Positions 9,121-19,349 are shown, counted from the stretch's first letter. The stretch is DNA of 64,000 bases from Reichenbachiella sp. (GCF_033344935.1 NZ_JAWPMM010000001.1:124001-188000); one strand, 5' to 3'. The notes: a model not told the origin generated them from the letters alone. Made by a program: numbers and translations.

Positions 9121-11217
9121 TTGGAAGCAAATCAGGATACCGAACAAGAAAAACAGGAAGTAGTAAACACTTATTTCAATAGAGATTTAAGTTGGCTCAC
9201 CTTTAATTATAGAGTACTGCAAGAGGCACAGAGCAACGAAGTCCCCCTTTTTGAAAGACTTCGATTTTTGGCCATCTATTCCTCCAATCAAGATGAGTTT
9301 TTCAGAGTTCGAGTAGCCAATATTCGTCGGCTTGTAGAAATAGGAAAGAAAAAAATTAATAGGGCGCTTGACATCAATCCTGATGAACTGCTTGATAAGA
9401 TTCATGAACGAATTCAAATCCAGCTGGATGAATATGGCAATACACTTCGAAATCATGTCCTGAAGGAATTAGAAAAAAATGGTGTTTTCATTTTAGCTCC
9501 AGAGCAATTGAATGAAGATCAGCGTGCGGCATGCCTATATTACTTCAAAACGAGGGTTCTTTCATTTCTTCAGCCCTATCATTTTGATTTGGCCATCAGA
9601 GAACCTTTTCTAAATAACAGAGAACTATATTTTGCACTTAAATTAAGGAGCAAATATTCACAAGGAATTAAGTTCGCCTTTCTTAATATTCCGTCTAACC
9701 GATTACCTCGATTTTTTAAAATCCCATCTCCTAATTTTCAGTTTCACTACATCTTTTTGGATGACATCGTAGCCATGCATTTAGACTTCGTCTTTCCAGA
9801 TTATGAAGTTTTGGAATGCAAGAGTATCAAAATGAATAAAGATGCCGATCTGAATATTGAGGATGAATTCAGCGGAGATTTAGTAGAAAAAATTCAAAAA
9901 CAGATTCAAAAAAGAAATTTGGGTGTTCCATCCCGTTTTCTTTATGACAGAACCACATCACCAGAACTCTTAGAAAATTTCCAGGACGTCTTTCATTTGT
10001 CCGAAGACGATCTAGTCTCTGGGGGAAAATATCACAGCCTTTTCGATTTTATGGATTTTCCCAATCCTGTTGGTCACTCCTTGGAGTTTGAACCTCAGGA
10101 ACCTTTAAGAAACCACAAGATCGACCGACATAGATCCATATTCACAGCGATTGATGAGTCGGATCAGATGCTTCATTTCCCCTATCACAGCTACAACTAT
10201 ATTCTTCAGTTTTTTAATCAAGCGGCGATCGATCCTCACGTGGCTGAAATAAAAGTGGCCTTCTATAGAATGGCGTCCGATTCCCTTATTGGCAACGCCT
10301 TAATTTCTGCTGCAAAAAATGGGAAAAAGGTGACTGTATTTATTGAGCTCAAGGCACGTTTCGATGAAGAGAACAACTTGATCTGGGCCGAAAAAATGCA
10401 AAAGGAGGGAATCCGAATTATATATAGTATTCCTGGCCTAAAAGTCCACGCCAAAGTAGCCTTGGTAAAAAAGAAAACAGACGATGGGTCAAACAAAATC
10501 TATTGCTTCTTCGGAACTGGCAACCTCAATGAGAAAACGGCCAGCATTTACTGCGATCATGGGCTGCTTACTTGCCATACCAAAATGGGGCAAGAATTAG
10601 ATGAGTTGTTCAAATACCTCTACAGAAGAAAACAACCCAAGCCATTCAAGCATTTATTGGTTTCCCAATTCAACATTGTAGAGGAATTCAATAAGCTCAT
10701 TCAGCGTGAAGTCAATCACGTCAAAAATGGAAAAGAAGGTAGGATTATCATCAAACTAAACAATATCGAGGAACGCGGCATGATAGACAAACTGTATGAA
10801 GCCAGTCGTGCCGGTGTAAAGGTTGAAATGATTGTAAGAAGTATCTGCTGCTTAATCCCAGGAATTGAAGACATGAGCGAAAACATTACGGTTCGTAGAA
10901 TTGTAGGCAGATACCTTGAGCATGCTCGAGTATTTTGGTTCAATAATGCCGGCAAAGACGAGCTGTTTATGGGTTCGGCAGACTGGATGAAGCGAAACTT
11001 AAAAAGCAGAATTGAAGTGACATTTCCTGTCTATGACCAAGAAGTGAAACAGGAAGTGAAGGAAATATTAAAGCTTCAGCTACAGGACAATACTAAAGCT
11101 GTGATGCTCGATGAAAACCTGAAAAACGTTAGAGTAGAACGTAGTAAGGGTGAGAAACTTTACAATGCTCAGGTAGATACCTATGCGATGGTAAAGAAAT
11201 GGGAGCAAATCTCCTGA
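9121..11217 (+). CDS. ppk1: Polyphosphate kinase 1
   Basis: The enzyme reversibly polymerises the terminal phosphate of ATP into polyphosphate. An in-frame TGA at 9109-9111 sits just upstream and no ATG precedes the conserved N-terminal block NRDLSWLTFNYRVL, so the start must be the TTG at 9121, giving 698 residues. The N-terminal, head and two C-terminal PLD-like domains are all present. The autophosphorylated His is His443 (GLKVHAKVALV) and the second catalytic His is His601 (YLEHARVFWF). Length and motifs are full, so it should be active. It converges on the HD/PycTM-like gene with only five bases between the stops. The next same-strand genes include a phosphoesterase, giving the region a phosphate theme (inference). 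Confidence 0.96.
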   Translation: MEANQDTEQEKQEVVNTYFNRDLSWLTFNYRVLQEAQSNEVPLFERLRFLAIYSSNQDEFFRVRVANIRRLVEIGKKKINRALDINPDELLDKIHERIQIQLDEYGNTLRNHVLKELEKNGVFILAPEQLNEDQRAACLYYFKTRVLSFLQPYHFDLAIREPFLNNRELYFALKLRSKYSQGIKFAFLNIPSNRLPRFFKIPSPNFQFHYIFLDDIVAMHLDFVFPDYEVLECKSIKMNKDADLNIEDEFSGDLVEKIQKQIQKRNLGVPSRFLYDRTTSPELLENFQDVFHLSEDDLVSGGKYHSLFDFMDFPNPVGHSLEFEPQEPLRNHKIDRHRSIFTAIDESDQMLHFPYHSYNYILQFFNQAAIDPHVAEIKVAFYRMASDSLIGNALISAAKNGKKVTVFIELKARFDEENNLIWAEKMQKEGIRIIYSIPGLKVHAKVALVKKKTDDGSNKIYCFFGTGNLNEKTASIYCDHGLLTCHTKMGQELDELFKYLYRRKQPKPFKHLLVSQFNIVEEFNKLIQREVNHVKNGKEGRIIIKLNNIEERGMIDKLYEASRAGVKVEMIVRSICCLIPGIEDMSENITVRRIVGRYLEHARVFWFNNAGKDELFMGSADWMKRNLKSRIEVTFPVYDQEVKQEVKEILKLQLQDNTKAVMLDENLKNVRVERSKGEKLYNAQVDTYAMVKKWEQIS

Positions 11218-11222
11218 TTCGC

Positions 11223-12446
11223 TTAATACATGTACTGATTTTTGAAAAACACTTCAGCGATAATAAAAGAGAGTACGGCAATCACAAAACCAAACATAAA
11301 CACTGTATACGCCACCCTCAATCTCTTATATTTCTTGCCTAAAACAGCTCCCAGATAGTAAATGTCTTTGATCAGACTGCCATACAAATAATTGCTGTCT
11401 TTCATCAATTCTTTCATGCCCCACTCATATTCCTCCAAACTCATTTGGTGAAAATTGCCGAAGAAAAGCAGGTTCGTTCGTTGGTTCATGATGTCACTTT
11501 GTGTGAACTTTCCTTTGGAAATATTTGGCCGGGTCGCCAAAATACTCAGTACGATTGTCACTAAGCAGATGACCGTCATAATCAATGTAGGAATAATGAA
11601 ATGTGGATACTCTTCCAGCTTCCTTATTAATACTGAGACTATAATAGATAAAATGATCGAATTGATCGAAATCATAATATTGGCTTTGTTGTCAGCCATA
11701 GCACTCAAATCCAAATGATTTTTGGAGGTGGTACGAAACATGGTCTCAATGCCGCGGGTAGGTTTATTGTCCTTGACGGTTGCCTTTTCTAGTTTCTTTT
11801 CCAGGCTAGCAATTTTTTTCTTTAGGTCAGCGTTGCGTTCTCTTTTGCTCTGTGAGATCTGTTTTTTCAACTCCTCCAGATTTTTCGCCTTCCCTTCTTC
11901 AAAGTGCTTGCGTGCGTATTCGGTGAAATAAGTATGACCACTCAAAAAATCGGCATTAATTTTTCTCCAGGCAGAATTCTTAAACTCCTCTTCCTTGATA
12001 TCTTCCCATTCCTTCCTTAGCAACTTAGCCCGAGGTTCAAACTGATCCGTGGAAAGATGATACAGGTCCGCATCACAGAGCACAGCTTCTAGGTGATTAA
12101 GCGGGCGCTGAGGCATCATGGTCGCCATGATACAACCTTCCACTTGTGAAATTCGATCCGAAGGAAAATTCTGTTTCTCTAAATATTCTTTGGCGATTTC
12201 AGCACTTCTTTTTTCATGGCAGTCACAATCACTCACGTGGCCTAAGTCATGAAACCAAGCGGCTATTTTTACAGTCTCCTTTTCTTCTTCACTTAATCCT
12301 TCGCCATCAGCAATCAAACCAACTGCTTTAACCACTTCTTCTGTGTGTGCGAGATCATGATACACAAAGTGCTCAGGCAAGTCCTTCTTCAAAGAAGAAC
12401 TAACATAAGCTTTCACCTGTGATAAGACTGATGTAATAGTTGCCAT
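11223..12446 (-). CDS. HD-domain phosphohydrolase fused to Pycsar-effector-like (PycTM/DUF5706) membrane domain
   Basis: 407 residues in two parts. Residues 25-190 are an HD domain. Metal ligands are His34 (HDLAHTEEV), His66-Asp67 (WFHDLGH) and Asp125 or Asp127 (LCDADLYHL), the set expected for metal-dependent nucleotide or phosphate hydrolysis. Residues 190-225 form a Lys/Glu-rich coiled coil. Residues 230-407 match the pattern of the PycTM effector family: the SxADNKANIMISINSIIL helix, a second transmembrane helix, the conserved central soluble part, and a last helix near residues 380-402. In Pycsar anti-phage systems a bare PycTM domain is activated by cyclic CMP or UMP and disrupts the membrane. 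Here it carries a hydrolase and no cyclase lies nearby, so a housekeeping or signal-damping role is equally possible. Confidence 0.82.
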   Translation of the reverse strand: MATITSVLSQVKAYVSSSLKKDLPEHFVYHDLAHTEEVVKAVGLIADGEGLSEEEKETVKIAAWFHDLGHVSDCDCHEKRSAEIAKEYLEKQNFPSDRISQVEGCIMATMMPQRPLNHLEAVLCDADLYHLSTDQFEPRAKLLRKEWEDIKEEEFKNSAWRKINADFLSGHTYFTEYARKHFEEGKAKNLEELKKQISQSKRERNADLKKKIASLEKKLEKATVKDNKPTRGIETMFRTTSKNHLDLSAMADNKANIMISINSIILSIIVSVLIRKLEEYPHFIIPTLIMTVICLVTIVLSILATRPNISKGKFTQSDIMNQRTNLLFFGNFHQMSLEEYEWGMKELMKDSNYLYGSLIKDIYYLGAVLGKKYKRLRVAYTVFMFGFVIAVLSFIIAEVFFKNQYMY

Positions 12447-12576
12447 TTATTTTTGGTTAAACCACAAATTAACAAAAATGAGATGAAACAAATTCCTGAC
12501 TAATGGTGTAACATACCAAACGCATTTCATAATTTTAGTGTTAAGCTAAAAAAGCACTCAATATAACCGAGAACTT

Positions 12577-13473
12577 ATGCCAAAAGCAAAATTCTTCCTG
12601 TTGGTCTGTTGGACCTTTACTTTCGGCTGTCAATACAACTCTCGTCCTACTGCAGAAGCCCTTTTTCACCAAACATCAGAGGGACTTGATAATTACAACT
12701 TAAAAAAACCTGACGCCAAATATTTCCTTCCTTATGTTTTAGAAGAAATTTCGGGAATGACTTATTATGCACCGAGTACAATTGCGTGCGTTCAGGATGA
12801 AGATGGCAAAGTGTTTTTCTATAACCTCAAAAAGCGAGAAGTTGAAAATACTGTGCGGTTTGCGGACTCCGGAGACTATGAAGGTATTGCGACTGATGGT
12901 GAAAAAATTTACGTAGTAGAGAGCAATGGGCATATATATAAGTTCGAGCCAGGTTCGGATGGCAAAGCCGAGAAACTGAAAAAGTATAACACCGACCTGA
13001 AAAAGAACAATGATGTAGAAGGTTTGACATATGATCCTATCAGTGACAAACTTCTAGTCGCTTGCAAAGGAGACGCTGGTCTAAAAGACAATAAGAAAAA
13101 AGGACGGTCCATTTTCTTTTTTGATTTGGATAAAAAGGAAATTGAAAAGAAAGCTGCTTTCAACATTTCTAAAGATGATATCAAAGACTACCTGGAGACC
13201 TACAAAGACTTTGAATATGAGGCAAAAAGAATCAATTTCAAACCATCTGGTATCGCTCTACACCCCACCAATGGCCATATCTACATGATTGCCTCTATTG
13301 GGAAATTGATGATTATTACAGACCGAAAAGGTGAAATCAAAGCCACCATTCCACTAGACCCTCGATTGTTAGGTCAGCCAGAAGGCATTTGTTTTGCTCC
13401 AAATGGTGATTTGTTTATCTCTAGCGAAGGGCAAGGAGACAAGGGTTATATCTTAAAGTATAAAATGAAGTGA
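12577..13473 (+). CDS. SdiA-regulated-type beta-propeller lipoprotein
   Basis: 298 residues with a lipoprotein signal: MPKAKFFLLVCWTFTFGC, with Cys18 as the probable lipidated residue. The remainder has the repeated strand pattern of the SdiA-regulated/NHL-like propeller family: EEISGMTYY, DYEGIATDGEKIYVVES, NDVEGLTYDP, KPSGIALHPTNGHIYMI and QPEGICFAPNGDLFISSEG are successive blades. Proteins of this family are predicted to sit at the membrane surface; a hydrolase activity is suggested but unproven. Its TGA overlaps the ATG of the next gene (TGATG at 13471-13475), so the two are translationally coupled and may act together at the cell surface. Confidence 0.8.
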   Translation: MPKAKFFLLVCWTFTFGCQYNSRPTAEALFHQTSEGLDNYNLKKPDAKYFLPYVLEEISGMTYYAPSTIACVQDEDGKVFFYNLKKREVENTVRFADSGDYEGIATDGEKIYVVESNGHIYKFEPGSDGKAEKLKKYNTDLKKNNDVEGLTYDPISDKLLVACKGDAGLKDNKKKGRSIFFFDLDKKEIEKKAAFNISKDDIKDYLETYKDFEYEAKRINFKPSGIALHPTNGHIYMIASIGKLMIITDRKGEIKATIPLDPRLLGQPEGICFAPNGDLFISSEGQGDKGYILKYKMK

Positions 13474-16400
13474 TGTTTCGATCCATCTTATTGATAATAG
13501 CCTTAGGCTTTGTTTGTGGAATTTCCCAATCACAATCTCCAAATACTCAGCATCAAGTTTTTCTAATAGGAGATGCTGGTGAACCTTCTTTGGCCAAAGA
13601 CAACCTTTCGATTTTGAGTAGTCAACTTGAGGCTGCTGGAAAAGAGTCTACACTGATATTCTTAGGAGACAATATTTATCCTAAAGGTTTGCCTCCTAAG
13701 GACCATCCCAATCGAAAAGAGGCTGAGGAAAAACTCAGACTGCAGTTTGATATCACTAAAAACTTCAAGGGTAAAACGATCGTGATTCCGGGCAATCATG
13801 ATTGGGCTAAAGGCCAAGAAGAAGGCTGGTCACACGTCACTGAACAGGAGAAATTTGTAAAAAAATACTTCGACAGTAAGAAGGTCTTTTATCCTAAAAA
13901 TGCTGAGCCAGGACCGGAAGAGATTAAACTAGCAGATGGACTTTATCTGATCGTTTTCGATATGCAATGGATTCTTCACGCCTGGGAAAAACCGCTGGAG
14001 AGTGACCCTTTAAACAAAACCGAACCGGCAGATGTATTGGTTGATATTTCTTCTCTTTTAGAGAAGCACAAAAATGATCATGTCATATTAGCCTCTCACC
14101 ATCCGCTATACAGTTACGGGCCACATGGAGGCAAATTTCCACTCAAGTCTCACATTTTTCCCTTAACTGAAGTTAATGACAACCTGTACATCCCATTGCC
14201 AATTGTAGGATCCATTTATCCTGGCTATCGGGCTACTGCAGGCTCCATTCAGGATATTCCTCATCCAGAATATAAAGCCATTCGAAATTCTTTGGAAGCG
14301 CTGCTCAAGCAATATCCAAATACTATCTATACGGCAGGACATGAACATTCACTACAGCATATTCAAAAAGACGGCGTGAATTATGTAGTCAGCGGATCAG
14401 GGTCTAAAACTACTTACCTCAAAGAGAATGGGGCTTTTTTGACTTTTGGAAAGTCGAAGGTGGGGTTCGGAGAGCTCGTATATAACAGCTCTAAAGTATC
14501 GTTGAATTTTTGGTCTCCAAATGACCATGAAGAAAAGATTTATTCAGCAGATCTTTATGAATTCAACCCGATCAAAGATCCCAATGCCAACTATCCAAGG
14601 TATAGCTTTGAGGGTACTACGAAGGTCGCGCCAGCTTCCTTACAATATCAGGCCTCAAAAAGTAAACGTACCTGGATGGGATCAAACTATAGAGATGTTT
14701 GGAGCCTGCCAGTCGAAGCTCCTATTTTCAATATAACAGAAGAAAAAGGTGGGCTGGAAGTCATCAAGCGAGGAGGCGGTATGCAGACCAACTCTCTTCG
14801 ACTCGAAGCCAAAGATGGCAAACAATATGTCTTACGTTCGGTAGAAAAATATGCTCACAAAGCACTTCCCCATGTATTACAAGAAACATTTGCAGTTGGT
14901 GTAGTGCAAGATCAAATTAGTTCCAGCCACCCCTATGCTGCGTATGTGATCCCTCCCATGGCCGAAGCCGTGGGTATCTATCACACCAATCCACAGCTGG
15001 TGTACGTGCCAGACGATGGGGCTTTCGGTGAGTACCGAGAGATATTGGCCAACGAGTTAGCCCTGTTTGAAGAGCGACCAAGCGGAGATTGGTCAGACGC
15101 CAAGTTTTTTGGCTATTCAGACGACTTGATCAGTTCTCCGGATGTGCAAGAAGAGCTTATGGAAGACAATGACAATGTAGTAGATCAACAATTTGTACTT
15201 CGAAACAGACTGTTTGATATGGTCATTGGAGACTGGGACCGACATGAAGACCAGTGGCGTTGGGCTTCTTTTGATAAAGACAAAGGCAAAATGTACAAAC
15301 CTATTCCCAGAGATAGAGGCCAGACCTTTTTTATGAATGAAGGTCTTCTACCAAAAATTGCGAGCAGAAGATGGGCCATGGCCAAAATTGAAGGGTTTAA
15401 CGATGACGTACGTTGGTCACCCGGTTTCAATTTTAATGCGCGTTTTTTCGATCGAATTTTTATGAATGAGCCTGATCGAGAAGATTGGCAAGGCATGATC
15501 AAGCTCATTCAAGATAGTCTGACAGACGAATCCATAGAACAGGCCATTAAACTTTGGCCAGAAAATGTTTATGCCTTGACAGGAGAAAAGACCATTCAAA
15601 CCTTGAAGGCTCGAAGAGACAACCTTCAAGACTATGCAATCGAATTTTACGAAAGTTTGGCAAAAAATGTGAACGTGACTGGAACAGATAAAAAAGAACT
15701 TTTCTTGATCGAGAATTTAAGCAAAGAAGAGGTGAGAGTTACTGTGCATAAGATCTCCAAAAAAGGACACCAAGAGCAAATTCTTTATCAACGGACTTTT
15801 CAATCTGATGATACCAAAGAAGTCAGAATTTATGGAATGGGAGATGACGATCAATACAAAATGATGGGTGAAGTAGCATGTAGAATCAAGGTAAGAGTAA
15901 TTGGAGGAAAAGGAAGTGATGAATATTTTGATGAATCTTCAAAAGCGGCAAAAAATATTCGTGTTTATGATCGAAGAAGTTCTTCATTGATAGCATCCGA
16001 AAGCCATAGCTTCAAATCTCGACTGAGCAACAATCCCAATATCAATGACTACAACAAATATGAATTCAAATATGATGTGCTATTACCGCTAATTTATGGC
16101 TCGTACAACCGTGACGATGGTGTTTTCTTAGGGGGCGGTTTTCAATATACCCAGCATGGCTGGCGTAAAGATCCTTTTGCCTCTCGGCATAGATTGTTGG
16201 CGGATGTGGCGGTGGCGACTGGTGCCTTCAATATTGAATATAAAGGCGAATACACCAACGTAATTGGTCAATGGAATTTGGAGACTGTGATAGACATTCA
16301 AAAGCCAGTGGTAAATAACTTCTTTGGAATAGGCAACGAGTCTGTATATGATGTCAGTTTAGGCATTGATTATTATAGATTGAGAGTGGAAGACAACTCA

Positions 16401-17126
16401 TATTATTTAGCATTACACAACCAAATAGGCAACACAGGAAAATTCCTTTTCGGCGTCCATCAAAAAACTATTGAAATTGATGAAAGAGAAAACACTTACA
16501 TCACATCTCCTGGTTTCAATGAGTTTCCGACAGATGACCTATTCAATGACAGAAGGCATTATGGTGGCCTTTATTCCACGTTAGAATTTGATACAAGGGA
16601 TGAAAAATTACTGCCTACCAGAGGGTTGTACTGGGAAAATGAAGTTTCCAGCTATCAAGGGCTCAGCAAGAACACCAATGACTTTACGCATTTGCATTCT
16701 AACCTAGCGCTATATTATAGTTTTCAATTTCCGGCCATTGTTACTCTAGCCTCTCGAACCGGCTATGCTCATAACTTCGGAAAATTTGTGCATGACGAAT
16801 TTTATAACGCCAATACGCTAGGCGGAAGAAGTAACCTGAGAGGATTTCGAAAGACACGTTTTTATGGACGAACTACATTCTATCAAAATGTAGATATGCG
16901 CATCAAACTGCTGGACTTCTCCTCCATTCTTTTTCCTGGAAAATTTGGCATTCATGGATTCTACGATGTAGGTAGAGTTTGGACATCCACACCTTCGGAT
17001 GTATGGCATCGATCAGCAGGTTTTGGGTTATGGGTAGCCCCACTCAGCAAAGCGGCAGCCTCCCTGTCCTATGCCTTCTCACCTGAAGAAAATCTTATTT
17101 CATTCGACTTTGGGTTTTTCTTTTAA
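13473..17126 (+). CDS. Metallophosphoesterase fused to Omp85/BamA-type outer-membrane barrel
   Basis: 1,217 residues from the ATG at 13473, which overlaps the previous stop; a GTG directly before it is an alternative. A signal peptide precedes the calcineurin-like phosphoesterase domain (about residues 25-310). Its metal and catalytic blocks are all visible: LIGDAGE, FLGDNIYP, PGNHDWAKG, ASHHPLYSYGPHGG and TAGHEH. A central region (about 380-800) of unknown type follows. The C-terminal 400 residues are alternating amphipathic strands ending in Phe, with GGRSNLRGFRKTRF as the Omp85 loop-6 motif (xRGF). The protein is thus predicted to anchor a phosphatase to the outer membrane, possibly for phosphate scavenging, coupled to the propeller lipoprotein. 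Substrate and the side on which the enzyme acts are not determined. Confidence 0.85.
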   Translation: MFRSILLIIALGFVCGISQSQSPNTQHQVFLIGDAGEPSLAKDNLSILSSQLEAAGKESTLIFLGDNIYPKGLPPKDHPNRKEAEEKLRLQFDITKNFKGKTIVIPGNHDWAKGQEEGWSHVTEQEKFVKKYFDSKKVFYPKNAEPGPEEIKLADGLYLIVFDMQWILHAWEKPLESDPLNKTEPADVLVDISSLLEKHKNDHVILASHHPLYSYGPHGGKFPLKSHIFPLTEVNDNLYIPLPIVGSIYPGYRATAGSIQDIPHPEYKAIRNSLEALLKQYPNTIYTAGHEHSLQHIQKDGVNYVVSGSGSKTTYLKENGAFLTFGKSKVGFGELVYNSSKVSLNFWSPNDHEEKIYSADLYEFNPIKDPNANYPRYSFEGTTKVAPASLQYQASKSKRTWMGSNYRDVWSLPVEAPIFNITEEKGGLEVIKRGGGMQTNSLRLEAKDGKQYVLRSVEKYAHKALPHVLQETFAVGVVQDQISSSHPYAAYVIPPMAEAVGIYHTNPQLVYVPDDGAFGEYREILANELALFEERPSGDWSDAKFFGYSDDLISSPDVQEELMEDNDNVVDQQFVLRNRLFDMVIGDWDRHEDQWRWASFDKDKGKMYKPIPRDRGQTFFMNEGLLPKIASRRWAMAKIEGFNDDVRWSPGFNFNARFFDRIFMNEPDREDWQGMIKLIQDSLTDESIEQAIKLWPENVYALTGEKTIQTLKARRDNLQDYAIEFYESLAKNVNVTGTDKKELFLIENLSKEEVRVTVHKISKKGHQEQILYQRTFQSDDTKEVRIYGMGDDDQYKMMGEVACRIKVRVIGGKGSDEYFDESSKAAKNIRVYDRRSSSLIASESHSFKSRLSNNPNINDYNKYEFKYDVLLPLIYGSYNRDDGVFLGGGFQYTQHGWRKDPFASRHRLLADVAVATGAFNIEYKGEYTNVIGQWNLETVIDIQKPVVNNFFGIGNESVYDVSLGIDYYRLRVEDNSYYLALHNQIGNTGKFLFGVHQKTIEIDERENTYITSPGFNEFPTDDLFNDRRHYGGLYSTLEFDTRDEKLLPTRGLYWENEVSSYQGLSKNTNDFTHLHSNLALYYSFQFPAIVTLASRTGYAHNFGKFVHDEFYNANTLGGRSNLRGFRKTRFYGRTTFYQNVDMRIKLLDFSSILFPGKFGIHGFYDVGRVWTSTPSDVWHRSAGFGLWVAPLSKAAASLSYAFSPEENLISFDFGFFF

Positions 17127-17191
17127 GGCAATTGTAAAGTGACTTTTACCTTTCATTTATCCAAATAGATTTTTTTTATACAATAGAAATT

Positions 17192-19153
17192 TTATTGCTT
17201 GATGAAGCGTCCTACCAGCCTTTCTTTTCCTCCACCGACAATAAATAGGTATAACCCCAAGGGCAACCCCGAAACATCTAGCTGAGTATCATCCAGTTTT
17301 GAACGTCTCGCTACTACTTTTCCTTCTATAGAAATAATGACAACCTTCTTGCCAAGATGCTGATCGTCAATTTGTAAAAACATACTCGCAGGATTCGGAA
17401 AGAGCTTCAACGACTTAATAACTGCTAACCCGAGTACTTCATTTCGACCTTCTGTAGGATCAGGATTTGTCGAATCACCACCATCATCAAACTCAAATGC
17501 ACCCAAATCGGGTGCTGACCCATAATACCGTTTTCCGCCGGTTTGATCAAAGTAAACTGGTACATCAAGCGCCCCTTGGTTAATCGCTGGGCTACTTTCA
17601 GCCAGCTTAAAATTTGAAACGCTATTTATGTGAGAAGCAGACCCAGGAAGTTCGTCAGTTTCATAATTTGGTGATACAGTCATCAAGTTATCTGAGACAA
17701 CAAGATTGGTGTTGTCATGGCCATCATATATTTGCATTTCGCCTGTCGATGGAGCAGCCATTAGATTATTCCTTACGGTTACGTTAACTGATTGATTACC
17801 CGCCATCATAGTTCCAATTGTTCCGCTAGCTTCCATCACATTTCGCCAGTTCATGGTATTGTTGTAGATATCGATATCACCCGGAATTACTGCAGGATTC
17901 TCAAGCGATATGGTAACCCCTCTTCGCATCCCATCAATAACGTTGTTTCTCACCACCACTTCAGTTGCCAGAACATTTATAGCTGAAATGGGTGGAGGAT
18001 AATTTACATTTTGATAAGCTGGGTTCGCACCGATGTAGTTTGCCTCAATAGTAGCTAATGATACATGCTGAATAAGATTATGATCAGTAGGTGCTACTTG
18101 AATGATCCGATCAGTATGATTTTTATAAATCATGATATGCCGCTGACCATCACCTCGAACGGTTAGGGTTGTTTTTACATCTGGGATATTCATAAACTTG
18201 CTATGGGCAATAAACTGCTTCTCACCACCTTGCAACCTCATGCCATGTTCAGGTTGTGTAGTCTCCATTCCATCGATGGTATTTCCGACCCAGCTGAGTC
18301 TTCTGCTATCACTTGAAAAAATGCCTATAGTTCCAATATCATGGATGTAACAATCAAATATACCAAGAAGATCACCATCGTCTTGATAAGTAGCAAACGA
18401 TGCTGCATCGTCTATCTCCAAACGAAGCGCTAAAATATTGGAGCTTTCTTCTGCTCTTAATCCTCGATTTGAGTTGTTGGACGTTCCATCCGTATAATCA
18501 TTCACCCATAGGTGTAAATCCATCACAATCAAATCGGAGCAGGCTGTAATATCAATTACTGGATTTCCAAGTGCATTTCTGAGAACTGGGTCGTTACCTG
18601 ATCCATAAGCACCTAAGATTTTCACTCCCTCATTGAGATTCCTAATACGAAAGTCTATTCCTTCAAAAGTGTCATTCCTTCGAAATAGAACTCGTGCGTT
18701 TGGAGCCAATTGTGCAAGGGCATGATTTGCAGTTGCCCAAGGGTTTACCTCACTTAGTCCATCATTAGAATCACTACCTTCATTCGACACATAATAAGTA
18801 GTTCCTGAAAATTCTGAGACAGTAATGGTGACTTCTTCCTTATCCACTGAACCATTTCTGGCAATCATGGTACAGCTCACTGTATATGTTCCGGGTTCTT
18901 CAAACACATGGCCAGCCACCATGCCCTTGGTTAATTCCCAATTCCCAGATGAGTGAGCATTATTCACATCAAAATCCCAACTGAAGTCGGCATTAGGTAA
19001 ATCATTGACACCTTCTAACCCAGTTGAAGAAGTCCCATCAAAAAACACATAGAGTGGAGCAACTCCAGCTGTGCGACTTGGTTCTATGACCAGCTCTTGT
19101 GAAAGAAGGGTTAAAGAATATATAAGTAGTGTTGTTGTGAGTGCGTATTTCAT
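17192..19153 (-). CDS. PKD plus right-handed beta-helix protein, type IX secreted
   Basis: I place the start at 19153, 32 codons inside the longest frame, because MKYALTTTLLIYSLTLLSQ is a clear signal peptide; this gives 653 residues. Residues 20-130 are a PKD-like fold (APLYVFFDGTSSTG, DFSWDFD, YTVSCTMIARNG). Residues 135-560 are a right-handed beta-helix: it opens with TYYVSNEGSDSNDGLS, then shows repeated short strands such as VVRNNVIDGM and IDIYNNTMNW, as in polysaccharide lyases or adhesins. The final 80 residues are a type A T9SS sorting domain (LFPNPAS, then GKVV, ending in LYLFIVGG and FIKQ). It is therefore exported by the type IX system and attached at the cell surface. A glycan substrate is likely but unproven. 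Confidence 0.85.
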   Translation of the reverse strand: MKYALTTTLLIYSLTLLSQELVIEPSRTAGVAPLYVFFDGTSSTGLEGVNDLPNADFSWDFDVNNAHSSGNWELTKGMVAGHVFEEPGTYTVSCTMIARNGSVDKEEVTITVSEFSGTTYYVSNEGSDSNDGLSEVNPWATANHALAQLAPNARVLFRRNDTFEGIDFRIRNLNEGVKILGAYGSGNDPVLRNALGNPVIDITACSDLIVMDLHLWVNDYTDGTSNNSNRGLRAEESSNILALRLEIDDAASFATYQDDGDLLGIFDCYIHDIGTIGIFSSDSRRLSWVGNTIDGMETTQPEHGMRLQGGEKQFIAHSKFMNIPDVKTTLTVRGDGQRHIMIYKNHTDRIIQVAPTDHNLIQHVSLATIEANYIGANPAYQNVNYPPPISAINVLATEVVVRNNVIDGMRRGVTISLENPAVIPGDIDIYNNTMNWRNVMEASGTIGTMMAGNQSVNVTVRNNLMAAPSTGEMQIYDGHDNTNLVVSDNLMTVSPNYETDELPGSASHINSVSNFKLAESSPAINQGALDVPVYFDQTGGKRYYGSAPDLGAFEFDDGGDSTNPDPTEGRNEVLGLAVIKSLKLFPNPASMFLQIDDQHLGKKVVIISIEGKVVARRSKLDDTQLDVSGLPLGLYLFIVGGGKERLVGRFIKQ

Positions 19154-19349
19154 ACTTTGCTTGTTGTGATTCTGAATGACCATACATTTTATCTTCAAGG
19201 TTATTCCGAAATGAAATAATTCGTTTACCTCAATGATCAATTCTTGCACAATAGACTAAAACAAATTGAATTTTAGCCTTAATTTAAGTTTACAAACACT
19301 CTACAGCATGGGTCACTCATTCTACTAAACACTACTTTAGCCTTGATAA

